Origin: a virus
Direction: 5' to 3' (one strand)
Virus record (IMG/VR): IMGVR_UViG_3300032213_001715
Span: 1-51,767 of that record
DNA length: 51,767 nt
Shown: positions 16,216 to 24,470 of the stretch, piece after piece
Numbering within the stretch: position 1 is the first letter of the stretch
How the letters are laid out: each line of letters starts with the position of its first letter
Notes under the pieces: generated by a model
The model's database searches: none
Told to the model about the DNA's origin: nothing
Seen by the model: only the letters and a program-made list of their open reading frames with translations
Position numbers and translations under genes: made by a program

Positions 16216-16389
16216 TTACTTTATTTTATTTTTGATATGCTCTCTTACCATTTCATCTAAATAATCAATTGAATCAGAATCTCCTGTCCATCCTTCATAC
16301 TTTATATAGTATTCAATTAACTTAGGATTCTCTGCTAATCTTTCTTTTAGTTCACTTAGTTTAGGTATGTATATGTTTATATAAGTCAT
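16216..16389 (-). CDS. small acidic hypothetical protein (57 aa)
   Basis: I found this frame by reading the gap between its neighbours. ATG (16387-16389) shares a base with the TAA of the upstream gene (TAATG), and TAA (16216-16218) ends one base before the YbaN-like ATG. The product begins MTYINIYIPKLSELKERL and contains EYYIKYEGWTGDSDSIDYLDEM, mostly helical and acidic. Tight coupling on both sides argues it is translated. Function unknown. Confidence 0.7.
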   Translation of the reverse strand: MTYINIYIPKLSELKERLAENPKLIEYYIKYEGWTGDSDSIDYLDEMVREHIKNKIK

Positions 16390-16745
16390 TACTTAGCCCA
16401 CTTTCCTCTGCTAACTAATTGTGCAATGATTCCATATACAGATAAATCTTGATAGGTATCATCGATTGCTTCTCCTACATTATCCTGCTTTCCCAATACC
16501 ACTAATTGTTTTAATCTCTGAATCTTATCATTCATTCTAAACCACAATCCTGTTTGAGATAATTTTCTTTCATCTTCGGTAGCTAATGATGTTCCTACGG
16601 ATATATTACCTGGTCCGTAATTAGATTGTTTTAAACAGAAGGTTTCATATCCTTCTATCATAATCTTTTTGTATTCCGCTGTCGTTTCCGGATACTCAGC
16701 TTCAATTTGAGCTACTACTTCTGGGTTCTTATAATTGATTGTCAT
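16389..16745 (-). CDS. Nmad1 / DUF1599 domain protein (nucleotide-modification-associated)
   Basis: This 118-aa all-helical protein carries the DUF1599 signature TGLWFRMNDKIQRLKQLV (G-x3-R-x2-DK-x2-RL), preceded by SNYGPGNISVG and followed by AIDDTYQDLSVYGIIAQL (D-x3-DL-x2-Y). Iyer, Burroughs and Aravind grouped this family as a domain associated with phage nucleotide modification; its biochemical role is not established. It starts an operon with the 57-aa and YbaN-like genes, under a strong host-type promoter whose -33 box touches the stop codon of the 1724-aa gene. It supports, weakly, the idea that this phage modifies its DNA. Confidence 0.82.
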   Translation of the reverse strand: MTINYKNPEVVAQIEAEYPETTAEYKKIMIEGYETFCLKQSNYGPGNISVGTSLATEDERKLSQTGLWFRMNDKIQRLKQLVVLGKQDNVGEAIDDTYQDLSVYGIIAQLVSRGKWAK

Positions 16746-16764
16746 AACGTTTGGTTTATAAGTG

Positions 16765-16796
16765 TAAAGATAATAAGAAAATTTTACATTTCCAAA
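16765..16796 (-). promoter_or_regulatory. Bacteroidota-type promoter for Nmad1 operon
   Basis: The coding strand reads TTTGG (16792-16796), 19 bases, TATCTTTA (16765-16772). The -33 box begins directly after the stop codon of the 1724-aa gene. Confidence 0.82.
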
Positions 16797-19700
16797 TTAT
16801 TTTTTACACTTTGTTATCCAAGTTGAAAACGATACATTTATGCCCGCTTTTCTCTTTCCACTCGCATCACCTTTAATTTTGAGTTCTCCTGGATTTGGAT
16901 TGAATTTAACACAGCACTTTTCATTTATACCATCCAAAACTTCCATTGATATTCTAGTTCGTGCACCCGTACCACTTTCTACAAATCTAACATTACCAAA
17001 GTTATTTGATTTAACATCTTCATTAAACATCATCTCGAATAACATCCCAGTCTTATTATATAATTCTAATCCTCTATCAAATTCTGCATCCATCTGCTCA
17101 TCTCCTAAACTATTTTGATATGATTTTTTAGCCTGTTGATATGCAGATTTTTCACCATCGGTTGCTTTCTTTTCTACATCGGAAACCATTCTTTCAGCCT
17201 GCTCAGGACTCTTACCCTGCTCAATTAAAATTTGTATCATGTGAGCTCTTTGTACTTTATAGCTTTCCTCTGCTTTATCAATTGCTTCTTTTGAAGGTGG
17301 GTAATCTCCATAAATAGCATGATAGCTATCCATCATTGAATCTAATACCTCTTTTGTTTTTTCATTATTAAATGTACTTCCATCAGTTTTAGAAGGACCG
17401 GCACTTGCACCACCCTTACCTAACTTAATACTTTCAGCATCACTATCAATAAATGAAACACTATTTGCAGAGTATTCATTTGCATAAAATTCTGCTAATT
17501 CTTCCGGAGTTGCGTTTTCCGGTGGAGTTTTTTGTTGATTAAATGAAACAATATCAACAGTTGGGAAGTTTGATGATGAAGGTAAAAATGCCTGATTCCC
17601 CTTTCCAATTTCATTCATAAATACTAAAACTTCCGCTATATCAGGACCACCTGATGCTATATCTTTATCCCTTCTTATATTTTGTAATACATCTGTAAGT
17701 TTACCTAAATATTCTTGTGATGCTTTTTCTTTTTCTTCTGCACTCATAGAATCCCAATTCGGATTGTTTATAGGTGCAGATTTTTCTATCTCATCTATAC
17801 TTTTAAATAATTCTGCATATTTTTGTAGAATTTCTTCTTCGGATAATCCCGAATATTTTTTTATAGATTTTAATATACTTTTTCTAGTTTTATCTATTGT
17901 ATTCTTAAGGGTCTTTTTTCTATTATCATCGGTATCTGTTGGGCCGTAATCAACCACTTCCATTTCACCATCTTTTGAAAGTTTATCCACCATTGTATTT
18001 CCTCTTTCAATAGCAGCAATTACTTTTCTAGCTTCTTCATTTGCCTCCTCTTCAGAAGAACCTTGTTTAATAAATTGTTCAACTAAATTTTTTTGTTCTA
18101 CTAAAGTTTTTTTATCTGGCACTGGTCTTTTAGTATAAGTAACCCCATCTACTGTTACGCTATTTCCATTCTCAGAAACTTCAAATTTTACTTTTCTGCG
18201 TTTTTTATTCATCTTATTCGCAGTCCAATCTTTTTTATTTACATAAGCACCTGTTTGGGTTCTAATAGGTAATCCGTATTTATTTACCATACTATCATTC
18301 CATTCCTCTGATTTAGTATCATAATCCTCAACCTTTTGAGGGTCTATATTCATTTGGATTTTTTCTCTTGAATTAGAATCAAAATCTCCTTCTGTTTTAG
18401 CTATATAAAGACCAATATCATTTCCTCCTCCAACTCTAACTGCTAACCATTTACTTGCAATCTCCGAATTAGTAGGGTCTACATCTTCTCCTTTAAGGAT
18501 TTTGGCAATAGTGTCTTTTAATATTTCTTTAGTTGAATCATCCGCTTCAGAATTATCGATATGTTTATTAGCCTCTGCTGTACGTTTTTTTATAACATCA
18601 TCACTTATTTTCAAATTAGTTCTAGCAGTTGCTACATCTACATTAGGAGTATCCTCTTCTTTAGCTTTTTCAACTTCTTTGTTTGCATCAGGTTGGTCTT
18701 TAACATCAATAGCTTTAACCATTACTTCTTTGCCTGAAGGAGTTTTCATAGTTAAATTTTCTTCAAATAATAAATGTATAAATTTAATATTTTCTTCTAT
18801 GAATACTTTATTAACTACACTTTCAGATTTCATATATTGAGCGGGTCCTCCTTTTGTATCAGAATAGTATCCTCCACCTAATGGATATATCACACCACCT
18901 TCTTTTTCTTTAGGTTCTTTTGGTTCTGGCATTTCACCATCTTTAACATCCGCTTTCTTAGCTGCAATTCCCATATCTTCGGCAAACTTATTCGCCATTG
19001 GAATCGCATCTTTAATATCCATATCGATTACCGTTGATTTCATTGGTATCGGATTGTTAGGATTCTTAGCGTTATGTGCTACGATTGCCGCCCATCTATG
19101 GTGTCCATCGATTACATATCCATCTCTACTCACATATATCGGTGCAGTAATCTTTGGGTGATTAGGGTCTTTCTCTAATGCCCCCATCATACCAATTACC
19201 TTACCACCAACTAAATCTTTTTGCGTTGCTTTTAATTTATCAGCAGGTACTTCTGTTTGTAATACTTTGATGTTCTTCTCTTTCAACATCTCTCTGAATA
19301 CTGGCTCTGTATCTACTTCGCCATCTTTATCCGTTTCCATTCCTGCTGCTCTACTACCATCCACTGCCTTTCCTTTGAATTGAGGCATTTCTTCTCTAGG
19401 TATTCCTTTATTATCATCACAATATAAGTTGGTTCCAGGAATAGTAATATCACATAAATTGATGTCCGGTGCAGGTTCTCCCTTAGCCTTTGCATCATCT
19501 AACATTTTAGTAATCTTACTTATATCAGTATTGAATTGGTTTAAATCGTTTGGAGAAATTCCATCTAATGCTTTACCATCTTTACTGAATGTTTCTTTAT
19601 CAGCTTCCGGCATTTCTTCCGCTACTTTTTGAGGCTCTACTTGCTTAGTTTCAGTTTTTTTTTCTGAACCTTTTTGCATCATTTTATCAACTAATTCAAC

Positions 19701-21971
19701 ATGACTCTCTCCTGCAATTACAATTGGTATCTTACCCTTAGCTACTAATTCTTTTCTTTTCTCTATGATATTCTCATCTCTCGTGTCATTAAACGCAACT
19801 TGAATATCATTTATTTTTGTTTCCTTATCGCCATTATCTCCCGGAAATGCTAATCTGAATAATGTTCCTCTATCACCACTTCCCTCTGGATTTTCTTCAT
19901 TAGGTACTTCTCCGGTTGGGTTATCAAAATTTTCTATTGGTGGAAATCCAGCTTCTTTAACCGCATCTTCTAAGAATTTTCTACCTTCATCATCTAAGAA
20001 ATCTTTTGGTGACATTGTATCAGTTCCCTCACCTTGCCCAATCATACTAGCCCAATTACCAGCTTTAACTTGTGAATCGTTAAGACCGGTTTTCTCCATT
20101 TGTTTTTTGTACAACTTAGATTGGTCATCATGCACATCTAATTCATCACCATCCCATGTATCAATCCCAGCTCCCAATTTCTCAAATCTCGGAGCTGCAT
20201 AAGCCATTTCATCGTTAAATTCTAATTCATCGTTTTCACCGGTTGCACCACCCTCTCCTAAGAATACAATATTTTCCCATTCTTCTTGAGGAATAGTTGC
20301 TTTTATTTGGTCAATTATATCATCAACCATTTTAGTATTTCCATGAACTGTTCCGAACATCATTCCACCATCTTCAAATTCTATTGTTTGGATTTCTTTA
20401 CCCGATTTTTTACCTTTAAATTTCTGTACTTTTGAATCAGTATCTTCGTTAGCAGGTTGTAACCTAGTAGGTTCTCCAATTGTACCTTTTCCAGAATCTT
20501 CTTGTGTATTCTTATCGATAGTTTGCTGAGATTTAAATGCTCTGGCTTTAGCTTTATTCTGTGCACTTGCTTTAGGGTCATCTAAAACTAAATCAGGATT
20601 ATCTTTTGGTAAAGTTTTTTCCGCTTCCTTTTCTTTAGTATCTAATGCTTTGGTTGCAGTATCAATCATAGATGCGGTATCAGGCTTATCACTATCTGAC
20701 TCCCCATCAGTTGGTTCTTCTGAAGGTGTTTGTTTGTTTACTTCAGCTTTTTCCTTATCTGTTAAAGGTCTTAAATTACCTTTATCATTTTTAAGCTCAG
20801 CTTGTCCTCCATCTTTACTAGAGTAATATCCACCTCCTAAGTGAAACTTACCTGGAAATTCTTTTGATTCACCCTTACCATCTTCTTCGTTTAGTATTCT
20901 ATTAAACAATTCATTTAAATCTATTACTTCCGATTGTGCCTCATTTGGTTTTTTCTTTTCGTTATATGAATCTACGATTTTCATCATTACCTCATCTGGT
21001 ATATCCATATTCTCCATATTATCAGCAACGGAATCCATAAAATCACCTAACATTCTTTCATCATCTCCATCTGCTCCCGCAAATAGGGATGCTCTACCAA
21101 CCCCAACTACAATAGTTTCTACTACCGCGTGTGGAATCAATTCCATTGCAACGTGCTTAGCAAACGCAGCTGCACCATGCGCCAATCCACCACCAACTGC
21201 AGCAAATACTGCAGTACTCGCTACCTTAATTCCAACGGATATTATAGCTTTTCTTTCTTCTTTTTCTAATTCTTTCCATCCTCCAGGATTACTATATAAT
21301 TTCCCAACAGCTTTACCGGCGGTTTTAAATGTATGCACCTCATGCTTAAGACCATGCATAATAGCATTTCTAGCTCCTTTTACTTTATCTTTTAACGCCT
21401 GCCCAAAACTTCTACGAGTTTCCGAACCTGGTTTATCCTGACCTTTATTAAAAAATTCTTTTTCTTTTTCAGTCCATTTTTCCACTTTACTTTTCAGTAT
21501 ATCCGCCTTCGATTTAACCACAGGTGTAGTTTTCATAGGAGCAGGTGCTTCTACGGAAGCATCTTTTGGTTTCTCTACTGAAGGTGTTTCAGATGAAGGT
21601 TCTTTTGGTGTAGGAGCAGTTGGTTTTTTCACAGGAGGTGTTTTACCACTCTTTGAATCAAACTTTGCCTTTTCTTCTGGAGTTACGGGTCTTAAATTAC
21701 CCTTATCGTTTTTAAATTCAGCTTCTCCTCCATTTTTAGAAGAATAGTATCCTCCACCTAAGTGAAACTTACCTGGAAACAAACCAGATTCTTTTTCATC
21801 TTCCGCTTCTGAAAGCAATTCGTATAGATTAGGTTTTATATATCCATACCCTAACTCATCACATATTTCCATCAACGCAATTACCTGCTCCTTATCCTTC
21901 ATATTTGGAAATGGATATGTTACAGATAATTCTAAAAGTAGCTCATCTATGATTTTATTAATATCAGCCAT
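16797..21971 (-). CDS. giant multidomain protein (1724 aa) with ParB-like domain; possible polyvalent or internal virion protein
   Basis: Segments in order: an N-terminal helical part; a first motif FPGKFHLGGGYYSSK (about 65-80); a Pro/Lys-rich linker; a basic then hydrophobic helical region (about 190-300, with Ala/Gly/Val-rich helices at 241-298 that could enter a membrane); a second copy of the motif (372-386); an acidic linker; an alpha/beta region (about 530-765, containing MFGTVHGN and IVIAGESHVELV) with no firm family; a ParB/Srx-like domain (about 890-1000) with the hallmark GYVIDGHHRWAA; a shortened third motif copy (1028-1037); then ~650 residues of charged helices and a C-terminal beta-rich piece. 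Such mosaics with ParB-like domains resemble the polyvalent proteins that phages inject with DNA. It lies between structural and replication genes and follows the 131-aa gene by 4 bases. Role inferred only. Confidence 0.6.
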   Translation of the reverse strand: MADINKIIDELLLELSVTYPFPNMKDKEQVIALMEICDELGYGYIKPNLYELLSEAEDEKESGLFPGKFHLGGGYYSSKNGGEAEFKNDKGNLRPVTPEEKAKFDSKSGKTPPVKKPTAPTPKEPSSETPSVEKPKDASVEAPAPMKTTPVVKSKADILKSKVEKWTEKEKEFFNKGQDKPGSETRRSFGQALKDKVKGARNAIMHGLKHEVHTFKTAGKAVGKLYSNPGGWKELEKEERKAIISVGIKVASTAVFAAVGGGLAHGAAAFAKHVAMELIPHAVVETIVVGVGRASLFAGADGDDERMLGDFMDSVADNMENMDIPDEVMMKIVDSYNEKKKPNEAQSEVIDLNELFNRILNEEDGKGESKEFPGKFHLGGGYYSSKDGGQAELKNDKGNLRPLTDKEKAEVNKQTPSEEPTDGESDSDKPDTASMIDTATKALDTKEKEAEKTLPKDNPDLVLDDPKASAQNKAKARAFKSQQTIDKNTQEDSGKGTIGEPTRLQPANEDTDSKVQKFKGKKSGKEIQTIEFEDGGMMFGTVHGNTKMVDDIIDQIKATIPQEEWENIVFLGEGGATGENDELEFNDEMAYAAPRFEKLGAGIDTWDGDELDVHDDQSKLYKKQMEKTGLNDSQVKAGNWASMIGQGEGTDTMSPKDFLDDEGRKFLEDAVKEAGFPPIENFDNPTGEVPNEENPEGSGDRGTLFRLAFPGDNGDKETKINDIQVAFNDTRDENIIEKRKELVAKGKIPIVIAGESHVELVDKMMQKGSEKKTETKQVEPQKVAEEMPEADKETFSKDGKALDGISPNDLNQFNTDISKITKMLDDAKAKGEPAPDINLCDITIPGTNLYCDDNKGIPREEMPQFKGKAVDGSRAAGMETDKDGEVDTEPVFREMLKEKNIKVLQTEVPADKLKATQKDLVGGKVIGMMGALEKDPNHPKITAPIYVSRDGYVIDGHHRWAAIVAHNAKNPNNPIPMKSTVIDMDIKDAIPMANKFAEDMGIAAKKADVKDGEMPEPKEPKEKEGGVIYPLGGGYYSDTKGGPAQYMKSESVVNKVFIEENIKFIHLLFEENLTMKTPSGKEVMVKAIDVKDQPDANKEVEKAKEEDTPNVDVATARTNLKISDDVIKKRTAEANKHIDNSEADDSTKEILKDTIAKILKGEDVDPTNSEIASKWLAVRVGGGNDIGLYIAKTEGDFDSNSREKIQMNIDPQKVEDYDTKSEEWNDSMVNKYGLPIRTQTGAYVNKKDWTANKMNKKRRKVKFEVSENGNSVTVDGVTYTKRPVPDKKTLVEQKNLVEQFIKQGSSEEEANEEARKVIAAIERGNTMVDKLSKDGEMEVVDYGPTDTDDNRKKTLKNTIDKTRKSILKSIKKYSGLSEEEILQKYAELFKSIDEIEKSAPINNPNWDSMSAEEKEKASQEYLGKLTDVLQNIRRDKDIASGGPDIAEVLVFMNEIGKGNQAFLPSSSNFPTVDIVSFNQQKTPPENATPEELAEFYANEYSANSVSFIDSDAESIKLGKGGASAGPSKTDGSTFNNEKTKEVLDSMMDSYHAIYGDYPPSKEAIDKAEESYKVQRAHMIQILIEQGKSPEQAERMVSDVEKKATDGEKSAYQQAKKSYQNSLGDEQMDAEFDRGLELYNKTGMLFEMMFNEDVKSNNFGNVRFVESGTGARTRISMEVLDGINEKCCVKFNPNPGELKIKGDASGKRKAGINVSFSTWITKCKK
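18831..18896 (-). repeat. third, shortened copy of the LGGGYYS protein motif
   Basis: Encodes residues 1026-1047 of the giant protein, reading YPLGGGYYSDTKGGPAQY. It lies directly after the ParB-like domain. It lacks the upstream FPGKFH part and the downstream NDKGNLRP part of the other copies. Confidence 0.7.
20736..20858 (-). repeat. second copy of the FPGKFHLGGGYYSSK module
   Basis: Encodes residues 372-412 of the giant protein (FPGKFHLGGGYYSSKDGG, then NDKGNLRPLTDKEKA). It shares about 85% of residues with the first copy over 35 positions by eye. The coding DNA for GKFHLGG is nearly identical in both. Confidence 0.85.
21657..21779 (-). repeat. first copy of the FPGKFHLGGGYYSSK module
   Basis: Encodes residues 65-105 of the giant protein (FPGKFHLGGGYYSSKNGG, then NDKGNLRPVTPEEKA). 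Each full copy follows an acidic helix and precedes a Pro/Thr-rich linker, so the module may mark domain boundaries, for example as a processing or binding site. Confidence 0.85.
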
Positions 21972-21975
21972 AAAA

Positions 21976-22371
21976 TTAATTAAATTCTATTTTTTCAAAA
22001 ATTCTAGTTGGAACTTTTCTTATTCCTTGTAAACCCGTCAATATAATACAATTTCTAAATTTATCCCAATCTAACGAAAATGAGGTATCTAAAACACCAC
22101 CATTCTCTTCTTTAATAAGTTGGTTTAACGCATTGATTGTATATAGGGTATTTGATTGTTTCTTTCTATGTACCAATATAGTGTTGGGTAACTGCTTATT
22201 TGGTCTAAATTCCACATCGATATTATATGTGATATATAACTCATCTAAATTTGTTTTATTCTGTAGAATGTAGATGTAATTATATACAATTTTATAATTT
22301 TCTCTTATTTGTTGCAATATATCCTGCAAAACTTCTTTATCTGTAAAGGTGCATAGTAACTGTGTTTTCAT
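21976..22371 (-). CDS. hypothetical protein (131 aa), probably co-expressed with the giant protein
   Basis: The product is a mixed alpha/beta protein with no catalytic motif I recognise. The first half alternates Tyr/Ile-rich strands and helices (NYKIVYNYIYILQNKTN). The centre contains PNTILVHRKKQSNTLYTINALNQLI, and the end TGLQGIRKVPTRIFEKIEF. It ends 4 bases before the giant gene, and a variant late-type box lies 30 bases upstream, so it may be a late, virion-related protein or a chaperone for its neighbour. Function unknown. Confidence 0.55.
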   Translation of the reverse strand: MKTQLLCTFTDKEVLQDILQQIRENYKIVYNYIYILQNKTNLDELYITYNIDVEFRPNKQLPNTILVHRKKQSNTLYTINALNQLIKEENGGVLDTSFSLDWDKFRNCIILTGLQGIRKVPTRIFEKIEFN

Positions 22372-22401
22372 CTAACGATTTATTTTATACTTTTTATCCT
22401 A

Positions 22402-22410
22402 TATAAGTAT
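22402..22410 (-). promoter_or_regulatory. variant late-type box upstream of 131-aa gene
   Basis: The coding strand reads ATACTTATA (one mismatch to ATATTTATA), overlapping the stop codon of the family A polymerase gene. It is preceded by GTTACGGAAATAT (22414-22426), the same 13-mer that precedes the late box at 36396-36404. Confidence 0.45.
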
Positions 22411-23648
22411 TAAATATTTCCGTAACTATAATTTTTCTCCATCTTTGTAGGAGATATTCTATGTAAAACCTCCTCTATTTTAGATAAAAGTTCAATTTCG
22501 TTAGTATCAACATCAAATAAAAAAGAATCATATGTGTAAAGAACCAATTTTGTTTTAGTATTTTCCAATAAAATGTTGAGTTGGTGTAACAGTAAAACGT
22601 TCTGTTCGGTTTCTAATGCCTGTAAATAATAGTTAAATACCTTTTGTGGGTTGTGTTTATCTATTTTAGTAAATGGTATTCTTTTCCCAAATCTGGTCTC
22701 AATAAATCCATTAACTATAAATTGGTTATAAAGATTGATTATAAAATCATTTGTTTTCTGAAAGAATGGTATCTCTAAATTATGAACATCAATTCCCCCA
22801 TATAATTGTTGGAAGGTAATCTTCTTACTATTAAGATAATCCTCTTCGGTTAGTTCTTCTTTTCCAAAATATTGTTTACCCAACCATTCATGAGCAGAAC
22901 CCTCCGGTATAATTTCTCCTATCAGTTTTGCAATCAATCGAATATGATATCCATCAAAATCATATTGAACTAATTCACCATTCTTACTAACAATGAAATC
23001 CCTACTACCATCTGATTTCTTAAGAGCTGAGTAATTCACTCCTCCGAAGGTATTTGAAGGTCTACCCGTTGTGGTAAAATTATTGTAAAGAGCATACTCA
23101 TATCCATATGTGGTAGGAATACCATTTGCTTCGATTCTAAGGAACGATGGAATTGTATAATCATTATATCTATCAAAACCATTTGAATCGATTCTAGCGT
23201 ACTTAGCGTTCTCCACAACGAACTCTACAACTCCTTTTAGGATAGTTGCAATTGGAATGAATGAAATATCACTTTTATCTCTATATCCGTTGGTGAATGA
23301 TTGGTATATCATATCATACGCATAGGATTTAAACTCCGTTAAATGATATGAAACATCTACACTTTTCCAATTTGTAATTTTGGTTTTATGTAAAAACCAT
23401 TTGGTATCAAAGATGTACTTAACTCTATCACTTCTTTCCAATATGGATAAACTAACTGAGACACAATCATTGTGGTCTTCCATTATCACCCAACAATGTT
23501 CTCCTATAAACACAAAAACACCCAATAGTTTATTGACTATGGGGTGTTCTGTTCTATTTTTGAATAGCGGGAATATAACAGAGTCTTTGGATGTGTATTC
23601 ATCCATAAACTTTATCGCGATATCTTTATTCTCTACATAGTAAACCAT
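22410..23648 (-). CDS. minimal family A DNA polymerase (Pol I-like)
   Basis: The 412-aa protein (from the ATG at 23646-23648) has a polymerase palm of the Pol I family: FTTTGRPSN (about 191-199, matching TxTGRLSS), motif A QYDFDGYHIRLIAKL (D230), motif B KKITFQQLYG (K275, F279, Y283), a conserved Gln (Q343), and motif C YTYDSFLFD (D374). The motif A residue matching the Glu steric gate (E710 in E. coli Pol I) is His235. The motif C HDE triplet is YDS. The ~180 N-terminal residues look like a decayed exonuclease/thumb region (YIFDTKWFLHK). It is far shorter than T7 polymerase (704 aa). An in-frame TTG nine bases upstream lies in the promoter -7 box, so ATG was chosen. It may be a repair, translesion or primer-extending enzyme. 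Confidence 0.82.
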   Translation of the reverse strand: MVYYVENKDIAIKFMDEYTSKDSVIFPLFKNRTEHPIVNKLLGVFVFIGEHCWVIMEDHNDCVSVSLSILERSDRVKYIFDTKWFLHKTKITNWKSVDVSYHLTEFKSYAYDMIYQSFTNGYRDKSDISFIPIATILKGVVEFVVENAKYARIDSNGFDRYNDYTIPSFLRIEANGIPTTYGYEYALYNNFTTTGRPSNTFGGVNYSALKKSDGSRDFIVSKNGELVQYDFDGYHIRLIAKLIGEIIPEGSAHEWLGKQYFGKEELTEEDYLNSKKITFQQLYGGIDVHNLEIPFFQKTNDFIINLYNQFIVNGFIETRFGKRIPFTKIDKHNPQKVFNYYLQALETEQNVLLLHQLNILLENTKTKLVLYTYDSFLFDVDTNEIELLSKIEEVLHRISPTKMEKNYSYGNI

Positions 23649-23654
23649 AGAAAA

Positions 23655-23686
23655 CAAATATACGAAAAATTTTTAAGAATTCCAAT
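23655..23686 (-). promoter_or_regulatory. Bacteroidota-type promoter for family A polymerase
   Basis: The coding strand reads ATTGG (23682-23686), 19 bases, TATATTTG (23655-23662). The -33 box lies inside the last codons of the PhyH-like gene (KYWNS). The -7 box ends 6 bases before the ATG, so the transcript should be nearly leaderless. Confidence 0.75.
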
Positions 23687-24449
23687 ATTTTTCTTGCAAA
23701 GGTTGCAAATCAATTGGTTCTCTCTTCATATGTGAACCCTGATTGAAGTATGCTCCCTTTTTAAGGTATCCTCCTAATAGATTTCTACGGAATCTGTTTG
23801 AATCATTTGTTTCCGAACCATGTACACAATGTGAGTGAAGTAGAACTACCTGTCCTTTTTTAAGGACTCCCTCTACTTTACGGAAATCGTGTCCTTCTGG
23901 CATAATACAAGGTTTACCTCTTTCGTTTCTCCAAAAGTTAGGATTAGTTTTAGCTCTTTCCTCATCTACCTCAATAGGTAATGTAGGTAATCTATGTGAA
24001 CCTTCGTAGTTCCAAACTGCTCCGTTACCCGCATCGTGGTTATCCAACGCCAATGCAGTATTGATAATCTCATTATGCCCACATCCTGTGTAGAATGCAT
24101 TTTGATGCATATCTCTACCTAATTGTCCAGGTGGTTTGAAGTAACACCAAGTCTGCATACCAACAATATCACCACCCATAAGGTATGAACATGCTTCTAT
24201 AATCTTTGGATGTACAAAAAGTTTCTCTATTTTTTCTGAGATTTTATGTGGGTATGAAAACGGGTCCCATTCTCCCCACTCTTTACCATCTGGAGTAAGT
24301 GTTCCCTTTCTTTCCTGACGAAGTCTTTCTAACTCATCATTTATTTCATCACACTCTTCTTCGGTAAGTAATTCTAAGGTTGTAAACCCTCTGTATCGCC
24401 AATCAAACGTAATTTGTTGGACTTCTAAATCTGTAAGATGTTTGAACAT
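23673..24449 (-). CDS. phytanoyl-CoA dioxygenase (PhyH)-like Fe(II)/2-oxoglutarate oxygenase with altered metal triad
   Basis: The 258-aa protein fits the PhyH family. It has an N-terminal GFTTLELLTEEECDEINDEL, a core MQTWCYFKPPG, a first metal-site segment DMHQNAFYTG, and a distal segment VVLLHSHCVHGSETNDSNRFRRN with His210 and Arg for 2-oxoglutarate. In functional members the first segment is H-x-D; here it is H115-Q-N117, confirmed at codon level (CAT CAA AAT). The loss of the carboxylate ligand suggests either a changed chemistry, such as an open site as in halogenases (there Ala/Gly), or a non-catalytic role. Possible substrates include small metabolites, amino acids or modified bases. 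It lies between baseplate genes and the family A polymerase. Confidence 0.8.
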   Translation of the reverse strand: MFKHLTDLEVQQITFDWRYRGFTTLELLTEEECDEINDELERLRQERKGTLTPDGKEWGEWDPFSYPHKISEKIEKLFVHPKIIEACSYLMGGDIVGMQTWCYFKPPGQLGRDMHQNAFYTGCGHNEIINTALALDNHDAGNGAVWNYEGSHRLPTLPIEVDEERAKTNPNFWRNERGKPCIMPEGHDFRKVEGVLKKGQVVLLHSHCVHGSETNDSNRFRRNLLGGYLKKGAYFNQGSHMKREPIDLQPLQEKYWNS

Positions 24450-24470
24450 AACTTTGTTGTTTATTATAAC

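Noticed and set aside
23649-23657. TTG start nine bases upstream for the family A polymerase
   Set aside because: The TTG is the end of the promoter -7 box (TATATTTG) and would not be on the transcript. The ATG at 23648 follows it.
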